From Parietichytrium sp. I65-24A (lineage: Eukaryota; Sar; Bigyra; Thraustochytrida; Thraustochytriidae): a stretch of 64,000 nt of DNA. Positions 1 to 10,300 of the stretch are shown here, piece by piece. A program made the translations under genes and the position numbers. Every line of letters starts with the position of its first letter. Position 1 is the first letter of the stretch. The DNA lies in NCBI GenBank assembly GCA_012862575.1, contig BLSF01000030.1, positions 189,584 through 253,583 on the forward strand, in the 5' to 3' direction. The notes beneath the pieces were generated by a model. It had not been told where the DNA came from, did no database searches, and saw only the letters and a list, made by a program, of their open reading frames with translations.

Positions 1-1788
1 TACGAATTTGACCTGTCCAAGTAGAGAATCGGTTCGACTCTCGGGTCTGGCTGCGGAGGCAGACACGCGCGGCGAGCCAAGCGAGGCGGAAGATTTGCGC
101 TTGAAGGACGTCCTCGGGCTCGACGACGGGTTTGCAACGGGCGAGAATTCGGAAATGCTCTGCGCCATAGAGATACTGCGACGCAAGATGTTCGTTTTCG
201 GTTCTGACTCATCGGAGGCGGGTTGACTTAACGGAGAAGCAATTTGCTGCTGCGAGGCGTGTTTGCGAGCCAGTACTTGCGCCAATGTGTCCGCAGTTGG
301 GTCCGACGACGAAATGCTCTTTTTGCGCAGAATATGCCTCTTGAGGAAACGCTTCACCTTAAAACGCTTGCCGCGGCGGCTGGAGCCGGCCTCGCTCCCG
401 GAGTATGGAATCTGAACCTTTGATCGATGAGCAACGTCCCCGATGTCGCTGAGCGGGCTGCTTGTGGAGCTGCAATCAGCCTCCTCCATTGCGACCCCCT
501 CCACGCGCACATTTGAAACTTGGTAGCGCAGTCTGAACTGAAATCTATCAACGGCTTTCTCTCGAGTGGCAAGGAAATCTCGAAAGCCTTCGTCCTCCTC
601 AACGAGGGACCCCACATGCTGCCGTATGGCATTCTCCGTGTCGAAATCCCCAGTTTCGCTGAGCCCAGCGAAGGCAGCCGGCCCGAGACAAATAGTGTCA
701 TCCTCGTCTTCCTCTTCTTCTCCTTCGTAATTGTGATGGTCGCTGTCCAGCGCGACGTCACCGTCGCTCTCGCGCTTGGCCCTCCTATTTATAGACGAGA
801 ACGATTCGTCATTCTTCAACGTGTCAGGAGGGACTAGGCCGAGTCCGTCCACTCCAAAGTCGGCCTTGCTGGTCCCTCCGAACCGCTCCTGAAGCTGATC
901 GGGATCAATTAGCTTGAGAAACTTATTGTCGCGTTTCTGCTCCCTAACAAACACAAACTTCTTCTCCGTCTTTTCGTCGAATCGTTTAGAGATCATCTTC
1001 CACAGCACCCAAACGATCGGCATGGTAGGGTACACGAAGCAGACGCCAAGCCGCTCCGGGTAAAAGTTCTGCAGCAAAGGGATGAGTTTCAGCATAAGTT
1101 TCATATCCACATTGTGCCTGGTCGAGTTGATGTAGTCCACAATCACCACCACATCGTCCACATCTGGCTCGAACAGCTTGGTCTCCAGCTTCCAGATCAG
1201 GTACCTGATCGTCGTCTCCGCATTGAACAGCGCCGGGTCGTGTCTGCAGCCCCTGATCACCAGAATGGGCCGGTTCGACTTGTCCCTCCCGTGCCAGTAC
1301 GCCATTCCCCACCTGTCCTGCGCCATGAACTCGTAGTCCCTCTCCAAAATCAGGTCCACCTTGTGGTCTTTCCGCCACTTGAGCACGTTCAGCGCCTGCT
1401 CGAACGCCGCGTCCACGTCACCGTCCCGCGCCACCACCAGCCGCCGCAGACCCACCGTCTCCGTGTCCTTCGCCTTCATCAGGCGCACCGCCAGCGCATC
1501 GTTCTGCAGCAGACTGCGCAGCTTGCCCACCTTCTCCTCCACCTGCGCCTCCGTCAGCGCCGGCAGCGCCGGACTTGCCGTGGGACTCAAGGTGGGACTG
1601 CTGGGACTGCTGGGACTTGTGGGGCTCGTGGGACTCAAGGTGGGACTGGTGGGACTGACCTTGGGCAGAGCGAGGGGTCCGCGCTTGCCGGAGAGTTGTT
1701 GGTCCGCGCTCTCGGAAGCAGCAGCAGCAGCGTCGTCAGCGTCGTCAGCGCCGTCACCTTCAGCGCGTTTCTTCTGCATCGCGCGCAT
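1..1788 (-). CDS. CRAL-TRIO / SEC14-like lipid-transfer protein, C-terminus cut by window edge
   Basis: The reading frame stays open from an ATG at 1788 to the left edge (596 codons seen), and an in-frame TAA lies ten codons upstream of the ATG, which fixes the start. The first ~80 residues are low complexity with an SPT/SPS-rich stretch. Then comes a CRAL-TRIO N-terminal helix pattern (VARDGDVDAAFEQAL..LKWR), followed by a CRAL-TRIO lobe with NRPILVIRG, VVVIVDYINS, the FYPERLGVCFVYP signature and an FV..KF-like end (roughly residues 110-320). SEC14 family members bind phosphoinositides or other hydrophobic ligands and move or present them between membranes. The remaining ~270 residues are acidic, then Ser/Arg-rich and look disordered. 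Substrate is not predictable. The real C-terminus lies outside the window. Confidence 0.85.
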   Translation of the reverse strand, partial: MRAMQKKRAEGDGADDADDAAAAASESADQQLSGKRGPLALPKVSPTSPTLSPTSPTSPSSPSSPTLSPTASPALPALTEAQVEEKVGKLRSLLQNDALAVRLMKAKDTETVGLRRLVVARDGDVDAAFEQALNVLKWRKDHKVDLILERDYEFMAQDRWGMAYWHGRDKSNRPILVIRGCRHDPALFNAETTIRYLIWKLETKLFEPDVDDVVVIVDYINSTRHNVDMKLMLKLIPLLQNFYPERLGVCFVYPTMPIVWVLWKMISKRFDEKTEKKFVFVREQKRDNKFLKLIDPDQLQERFGGTSKADFGVDGLGLVPPDTLKNDESFSSINRRAKRESDGDVALDSDHHNYEGEEEEDEDDTICLGPAAFAGLSETGDFDTENAIRQHVGSLVEEDEGFRDFLATREKAVDRFQFRLRYQVSNVRVEGVAMEEADCSSTSSPLSDIGDVAHRSKVQIPYSGSEAGSSRRGKRFKVKRFLKRHILRKKSISSSDPTADTLAQVLARKHASQQQIASPLSQPASDESEPKTNILRRSISMAQSISEFSPVANPSSSPRTSFKRKSSASLGSPRVSASAARPESRTDSLLGQVKFV

Positions 1789-4336
1789 GTACGCGCCGCG
1801 GACGCCCTGCCTGCCTTAGCGGCACTTAACTGAAACGCCTAATAAAAATAATACACCTCGACGAAACCAACGGAATCAACGAAATCCACGCAGGGACCTC
1901 TCCTTCTTTCCTGCTTTCCTTCTTTCCTTCTTTGTTTCTTTGCCTCGCGACGAGAGGACCTGGTCTCTCTCTGCGTTGGACAAGCTGGCGCTAGCTTCTG
2001 GTGTAGATGTGAGGGTAGTAGAGATGGGGTTAGTTGTTGGGCTAATTGACTGCTACTGCGCTCCCGCCGGGAGGAGGAAGGAGGCAGGTGTCCGCGCACG
2101 AAAGTTCAGCGGAGGGAGATGTGCGAAACGTCGGAGGCCTAGCGGGTATTAATGCATACGCTAGGAGCGCTGTCAACGTACTAGATCGGTAAGTGGTAGG
2201 ATATGGTAGGAGTCGCGATGGAAGTGGACGTAGAAGGGGTCTATTGGAATGGGTAGGGAAAGGGTTAAGGTGAAAGAAAGTTGGACTACAGCGGTAGGGA
2301 TGGATAGGAGGTCCGGTAGGAAGGCGCGAAATTCTGCTCCGACTACTCACTTAGCGTTTGGGGTAAGAGTACTCATTCGCCTCGCCACGTTCGCCAGCCG
2401 CGGCGCCTACTAGCAACACATAGATAGAAGAGCTAAGAAGGCCATAGGTCTGACATAAGGTGTCTCGGATCAATACAAATCAATAGAAATGAAGTAGAAA
2501 GTTGAGGTGAAACTTGATGACGACTACTTACCGAGTCCTACCAATCTCGGTATAAACCACGGCAAGGAAAGTGGTGGGGAGATGGTGGGAGTGGAGTGTG
2601 AGGTTGGTCATAGCTTCTTCCTCCCCAGCTCCTACTCTAGCCTAGCTAGCTCCCTATATGCCATCTAGCGTATCTTACTTATGTATAGCAGCTCTTCCAT
2701 GGAATGTTCAAGGTGGTTGTTTACAGTTAATTAAAAGGTTAGGGGTAGTGCTATACGATGCACTTAGTGCTACGCGTGTCGGTAGTGCTGTGGATAGCGC
2801 GAGGTGCTAAAGGATGCGTAGGAGAAGTGGTCTCTTTCATTTCTTTCACTCTTTGTTCATTCACTTCAATGAACATTCACAGTCGAACGTCATTGACAAT
2901 GAGAATGAATGAGGAAGAAAGACAGAGGTGTATTTACAGACAGAGCAGAACCTTCATTTTCTCTTTTCCTCCCTTTCTTCTCTTTCTTCCTTTGACGTTT
3001 TCAAATTAAAATCTACTTTTTAAATTAAGCATAGTATTTTCAGGAACAAGAGCTTTGTTTCGGACGGGTCTTGAAACCAGTACTGCTGCATCGGAGTGTC
3101 AAAACTGCCTGGAAAATCAATCGCTTTGGAAACAGAAGGTCACGATTCGATTCCCAGTACTCTCCGAGTGGCGTCCCTTGATACTGGAAACTTTTGTGCA
3201 TTTGTACCGTTCTTGTGAAATAAATGTCCATGAACTAAAAATAAAACCCTCTTCAGGATATATAATTTCGATAAGAGTCAGCTTTTGAGTGAATTGACCG
3301 CCGATTCAACTGTGAATGCGACGTACCTCGACGATCGTCAAAGTCAGAGCCGGAGCAACACCATCTCGCGCGGATACGATGCACTGCGGCAAGACAAGCA
3401 CGTAAGCAGCCTTTCAATGCGACAATGCGACAATGCAACAATGCAACCAACGCCAACCTACCTTTTTACCTCTTCGTCACCCACCCATCTCAATCACCAA
3501 AGCCGGTCCTTTTGCTTGAGCTTTGAAACATCGCTCCGCCTGGCCATCCTGCTTCTCATACTCTGACACAGACCAATCTTCGACTCAAAAGTTTTCGATA
3601 CAATCGATGTAATCGATACATTTGATGTATTTGACATTTGATATTCGATGTTTGATGATTTTCGAATTTCTTTCCATCGACAATTAAATTAACTGACTGC
3701 GAAAAAAAAAAGAAACAAACCAAAAAAAAAAATCAAAACAGAGCTCCCACGTCTGCAGCTATTTAAGACCGGTATCGCAATGTTACCAGCTCCTATACAT
3801 AATCCCAGCTATCCATTCAATAGTACTTTTGCGAAGTTTCCTCGGTATAGAGACTGGTTATGGTTTAGGTTAGGATTGCGATTCGGACAACTCGAGTCGG
3901 AGCACAATGGTCAGAAAGAGTTGCAAACCAAAACAAAAAACACCGACAGTCAGTCAATGCAACAGACCGTCGCGCTGGAAAAAAGGAAAGATGGAAAGCT
4001 GAAAAGCTGAAAAGCTGAAAAGATGGAAAGAAGGCCTCGAAATGCCCGAGTGCGTTTGACGCGCTCTGCTATGAGGCGCAAAGAGCTGGCCGCAGTGGTC
4101 ATTGGGTTGCGGGACACTGTGTGAAAGTTGCGTTGCTCATGTGCTTGCTTTACATTGGCATGGAGTGTAAATGTCCATGCTGTCGGGCGAGTCGCGGAGA
4201 GAGCCCCTGTGCCCCTTCGGGGACAGCGCCAGCGCCAGCGCGCTACAAATGAGATGGATGATCTTGACAGTGAGAGGAAAAAATAGAAATTGCTTTGATA
4301 ACATCTACGGTACGGAATACTTCCCTTGTGTTGCTT
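1789..4336. other. intergenic gap between the SEC14-like gene and the giant lectin gene
   Basis: No credible gene seen. About 2120-2760 is rich in TAG, CTA and GTA triplets, as are other gene-upstream patches here, and could be the promoter region of the SEC14-like gene. A TCACAGTC site lies at 2877 and TGACAGTGA at 4265-4273. A poly-A-like stretch lies near 3700-3730. A short direct repeat (GCTGAAAA three times) lies at 3998-4021. Short open frames (for example 2758-3009 and 3285-3566) have no recognisable domain. Confidence 0.6.
3998..4021. repeat. 8-bp tandem repeat GCTGAAAA x3
   Basis: Three perfect consecutive copies of GCTGAAAA, flanked by imperfect GGAAAG units, in the 3' flank of the giant lectin gene. 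Confidence 0.9.
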
Positions 4337-7300
4337 TTATTGCTTCTTAGTTTCCTGGTCCACTACACCTTGAACAGTGCTGGATCTTTCAGTGACGTCG
4401 GAAAGCACGACAATGCCGACGGGAAGTTTTTCCCGATGGCTCCGAATTCTGCGCCTGATTAGAACAGCCACAGTGGCAACGAGCACAACTGCAGCACCAA
4501 TCCCAACGGCCACGCCAGGATGAAGCGGGCTAGCTGACTCCTCTTCAGCGCTAATTGCAACAGAGACACTGTCAACAATGACAGCGGAACCGTCACAAAT
4601 TGCCTTGACCCCCAGGTCCGCTGTCCCTGTCAGTCTGGCTCTCAGCTCAACCTTGGAGACACCATTCTCGCGCAGCCTTTCGTACGAACCTGGCTGAATG
4701 ATAACGGTGTACTTCGCGTATGGGGTAGGAAGCGGCATGAACTTCTGGCGTGCCTCGTGCTCTGGCCGAAAATCGCCAGGGCAGTGTGCATCGCTCTCGT
4801 GGAGCACCTCGCCGCCGTCCGCGCACTGAAAGTCCGCGCTGGGCTTGTGATATTCGAAGTACTCATCGTAAGCTACCTGCGAAGCAATACCCCCAGATGG
4901 AACCCCCTCTCTTCGCTGTACCGCAAAGGAAGTGCTCGTTATATCCGACACATAAGTGATTACTTTGCCGTTCACGGCTTCTTGCCGCGAGTTAGTCGCA
5001 AGCTTTGCAAACGGGCCCTCCAAAGAAATTTTCATTGCAAGGCCGAGCTGGGAATTATCGGACCTCTCTCCAGCAAGCGGGCCGATCAAATGGCCATCGG
5101 CGTCGTAAAATACGAAGCCATACTCTTTCATCTCGAGATTGGCAAACGGCATGCAAAAGTGAGGCTCCGTATACGACAGATTAGTAACGGTTGTGCTGGG
5201 GGGCGATCCCAGAGAGAATTCGAACGTAGTGTAACCAGAATCTTCGAATGCCTGCATGCTCACTGCGGGGGTCACGTCCAACCTGCTCCAGTTGTCGCGA
5301 TCATTTCCAAGCTGACCAAAATAATACTCGGCGAGGTCTTTTGTACCCAAGATATTCATCACACCCTCAAGCCGAGTTGCAAGAGATTTCAAAGAGCTGG
5401 AGCTGCCATCGATCTCCCCAAACTGAAGGCTGCAGTGCTGCTCCAACTTTGACTTGCTGTACGACCCGTGCCGAGCGTAAAATATCGCTCCACAGTAGTC
5501 TCGAAGCAGCTCTGCAACGCGATTCTGAAAGTAAAACATATCTTCTTCGAGGCGACTCTGTTCGACAGCTGCTACCATATCCATGAGCGCACGCTCGCGG
5601 CTGTAATCAGGAAGAGCACGCACAGGATTTCTCTGCATCAGCCTACTAACGACCTCTTCGGTGCGCATCTGCACGTTGACCATGCCATCCACAATCTCTT
5701 CAGTGCCCTCAAGCTCGATCCGCTGCTTCTCCTTGAGCAAGTTGATTTGCCGAAAGCCATCCACAAAGTCAAACATGAGCTGATGCACTCCCTTTCCCCA
5801 GACCGTCACCAATCGCAGGCTTTCAAGCACATTACGGCACTCGTCGCGTAGGGCAGCCTGCGCCGAATTGTACTCAGCGTTGGCAATGCACATGTCCTCT
5901 TTCGCATCACCAGCGTCACAGGCAGCCTCCTGCATGTCCGCTTTCAGCTGTCCTTTAGACTTCAAGACACGACGCAAGCCTTGCGCAGCGGGCAGGTCGC
6001 CGAAGACAGCTCGCTCCCTTAAGCGGCGCAACCTTGTACCGTCTGAACAGCCTTCTACTTCACCCTGTTCGTTACACATGGTGTACGTGTTTTCATCAAA
6101 TACACCGTCGACTTTGTCCTTGGGACAGAGCTCAAAGTCGTACTCCAAAACCTTGGACATACTCTCGTATAACTCATCCCAGACCTCAGGCAAGGAATAA
6201 GTCTCATCACGAAAGCCCTCAATGCCGGTCACATCAGGAATATCTCTAAACTCCACACCCATGAGCACCATCGCAATTCTCTGAAGCAAAGAGAAGACTG
6301 ACAAGCCAATTTTTCTGACGCCAAGGTTCACTTTCCTCATGCCTTCCACCAATTGGTCGTCTCTCGGATTAAAGATGTCGTAATAGTCACGAGGAGGAAA
6401 TTCGGGTGGTTTGCTCGCAAAGGCAAGAACGGCAGACGCTGCTCCGATGGCAACCGTTGCAAGCACACCAAACGCCCCCACTTTACTTATCTTGAGAGTC
6501 TTGGCGAGCTGTTCGGATTTCGCCACCGCGGCAGCTTTCTTCCCTGCTTCGCAGGCACCACCGAGTTCTCTGGACCCGAGGCGAGGGCTTCGAACGTTTA
6601 CTGCGTTCATGAGGACACGTTGGCTCGTTTGCTGTGACTCCTTGGCCTCATGCAGTGTCGATTCCCAAGCTGGAAACGCGCAAGCCTCTATTCTGTCTTC
6701 TTCGGGCACGGTGTCACTGACACAGCATGAGAGGAACAGTCCGTCGTGAGACGGATACATGAGAGGGACTGCTTTGATCGTTTCGTTGAGACAATCCACC
6801 ATCCAGTGGGATTGCTCGGTATAACCCATTGGGATCATCTCTGCGAAGAGCTCCTCGTCGGAAAGACGCTCGCAGAGGGGCTCACCTGTGTTTGCGTCCA
6901 GTCCGAAATCACATAGACCCTCCTCGTCAGCACAGCATGAGACGTACAGTCCATCGCCGCAATGAAACTGCAGTGCCTCGCCACTGCTACACAGAATGTT
7001 GGCCTCTGTCCCGTTACGCCCCATGAGAGCATCAATCGCCGTTGTAAGTATTTGCACGGCGTGAGAGAGCACCGCTGGCCCACTTGCCGACTCAATTTCG
7101 GCATTCATCGCTGCTACGTCAAGTTGGTACTTGAGCAGAAAAGAACGCTTTGCGTCGTCCGCATCAGAGTCTTGCAACAGTCGTGCCCCAGCCGGCATAC
7201 AAAAGTCTGGCAGATCAGCTTGGGCCCATGATTCTCGGATCGACTTGGGTCCTCGCCCATTATTTTCGATGAAGCTCTCCACTTTGCCCTTGAAAGCTTC

Positions 7301-10300
7301 GTGCTTCTCCAGAACTTCCTTAAATTTCCTCTCTACCATATCCGCATTGCCTAGCTCTCCTGTTTTGAACTCAACCTTGACGGCTTTACCATGCGGGAGA
7401 TCCACACGAGCAGTAAATCCAGTCGTTCCGAACGCCACAATACTGACTTTGGCGGTTTTCTCTCCGAGCCTCACTCCGTCAAAAACTGATTCAAGTAAGC
7501 TCAGAGTTTTAGCCCTCGAAGGGCTGGACAAAATTTTGCTCCATTCCTCCGTCAAAGCCTTTGCCTGACCTTTGACGTAGCTGTCGTCTGGTGAATAATA
7601 AAGCGTGTCCATGTTATTTCGATATTTCACAAACTCCTGAATCAACCTTTCGTTTGCCTCTGCCGCGGACTTCCTTGCATAGTAAGGCCTAATGAGAACG
7701 TTGATCACATTCAACGTGAGAATCCCGAAAGTAAATGTACCCGCAACTATTCCAACGATAACAGCGTCCGGAAGTGCTGGCGGCTCTGTTGGCGCAACAG
7801 AAGGAGCCTGCGTGGGTACGAGCGTTGTCGGGGCCGCAGTTGGCTGCAATGTGACCGGGCTGTTGGTGGGCGAGAAAGTCGGCGCCTCAGTGGGCTGGGC
7901 AGTTTGCTGCTGCAGTGCCCGGTGCTGCACAGAGTGAGTGCGAAAGCCACCGCTGCTTCCGGCTGGGATCATACCTGGGATCATCATAGCAAACATGCCA
8001 GCGATTGGAGCACCTGCGGCTGTCAAGACACCTCCGACGATTAGGCCTCCAATCATGAGTGCGGTTTGCAACGATTGCTTTATCGCTTGAAGACCCTTCT
8101 GAGCCTCTGCATAGGACTCCTCAGCGTCTTGATACCTCTCACTTGCCTGAAAGAAGCTTTGGAGGGCAGCCATCGTGTCGTTCAGCGGTGTTTCGAACCT
8201 TCCAAAGGCACTTCCCATCTCTCCGTTCCAATATTGGAGTTTGTTAACTGCGTGCTCCAATTGGCTGGCTTTCAGCGCCATAGACTGCTTGATGGACTCG
8301 ATGTCTGCACCAAGCTTCTCAATCTCGCGAAAACTTCCTGCGACGTTTTGTTTGCTCTCGGACCACGAGTCATCAGCAACAAAACTGACAACCTCGACCA
8401 AATCTCCGCGAAGGTCGTCCACGTTACTCGACAAATCACTCATTCGCTCAGCGAGGTCCAGATGCACTTGATTGAGCTTCTGATTGATGTTTTCTCGCAA
8501 GCTTGATTCGAGCTCGATCTGCAAACGATCGGATGCGTTCCGGTGAAGGCTCTCAATGAAACTTGTCATCTTTGCACTGGCAAGCTCAACGGAATAAGCT
8601 GGGACTGTAGAGAAATCCGAAATTGGGGGCATGTCAATACGCTGCCGGGTGGCGTCCAGTATCTTGCGGATCTCATCAAGCCGACCAGTGCCGAACAAAG
8701 TGTTTGCCACTTGCGCGTTCAAAACTACCTCGATCTGGTCAAGCGCTGTGACTATCAAGTCAAAAGAGACAGTTTCGGAGACGGGCGTTTTAGCCGTGCA
8801 CGTCAGCGCCCGAGAGATGTAGACGTGGGAGGGTGCCATGGAAATGTCAGCCAGCTGCTCGTCATCGAGCATCGCGCATCGTGCGTATGCAACGTGACGT
8901 TCGAGCACCTTCATCGCATCAGACTCGTCCACCTGCTCGCACTCTCCCTGCTCGTTCCGGATCATGGCACACGGGCATGGTCCCACTGCACAGATATTCA
9001 GCGGATCGTTGCTATTGACGTTATGAACCTGAAAGAATGCGCTCAGATGCGAAGAAGACAGAGGGCTTGCTTCAGAGTAGCTCAACACGCCAGCCGGCCC
9101 GTGCGCTGAGAGAGCACCGAGCTGGAACCAAGTTTGTACCGCTTTCTGGACGCTCTCTGAAGGGGACTTGAGCGCACTCTCCGTCAGAACTTTCTTTCGT
9201 AAGGTGGTAGCTGCGATACTCGCCACTTTCCGAAGTGCTGGAGTCCAGTCTGCGGAAGAGCTGGATGCAAGACAGCTTGCGGTCTTTTCAAGCTGTGAAA
9301 GGGATGTGGCCTGCGTCTCGCTCTGCAGCACAAGGTCTGCACAAATGACTTCCTCCGTGAAGGTTTGAATGGCAGTAGGCTTTGTACTCACGCAGCTTCC
9401 CTCTCTGTACACATAGTCTTCAGGACACCCGCGCGCCAGCCGCATGCACACAAAGCCGTGTTTGTCGCTGCAAGACTGTGCGAACTCAAGACTGTTTGGA
9501 GCAGCCTTGCTCAGGTAAACGCAGGCTGGGTCCTGAGACTTGACGCTATTCCCGCGCAACGATGCCCAAAGGGTGGAATTCACGTCAACTCCCGCGTCCC
9601 AAAACAGAGGCTCGTAAATTTCGTCGGCAGAACTAAAACCTTCAGCATTTTTCACGGTCAGGCCGACCCAGTACTTGTCGTAACCTTCGATTGCAATACG
9701 CTCTGACACGATTTGGTGGGCGTCCTCCACCAGAAACGAAGCCAAGTATCCACCTTCAGACTCACACTGCTCTCTGGCCTCCGAGAAGGAAACTTGGGTA
9801 GTGGACTCCACTCTGAAGCAAGTATCCCCGATCAATGGCTCGTACCCTGCCCACATGTCGCACGTTGCGGGGACTTGGGTGCCCTCCATGCACTTGAGGG
9901 TCGTCCAGTCAAACACGAAGCCCTCCGCGCACGAAGTTGGCATTGCGGTGTGTTTGCAACCAGCCACGAGCGAATCTGTACAAGGCCGAGTTCCCCATGC
10001 GCCGGAGTCGAGGTCCATGTAGAAGCAAGTCTCCGAGCCGTCAGAGAGATATCGCACAAGACTTGCCTTGTCAGGTCCGAATTGATCAAAGTCAAAGGCA
10101 GAGCCGTCATCCCACTGTGCGTCAGGGCGAAGTACCCAGTCCGCGACTTCTGAGTTTACTTCAAGTAAGCGATCCCAAGATAGGCCAAGCCAAATCTGTA
10201 CCGATTCACCAGGATAATTGTCGGCATAGAACTGCTTCAAGAATTCGACCTCGTCCGCGCTGTGTAGCGAAACTAGACTCCAAAGCATTGCATCGCATAC

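Noticed and set aside
3095-3175. tRNA-like segment with a B-box-like GATTCGATTCC
   Set aside because: An outer 6-bp pairing can be drawn but the T-stem does not pair and no proper A box or anticodon arm fits.
4757-5452. 231-codon plus-strand frame inside the lectin gene
   Set aside because: Antisense shadow of a strongly supported coding frame.
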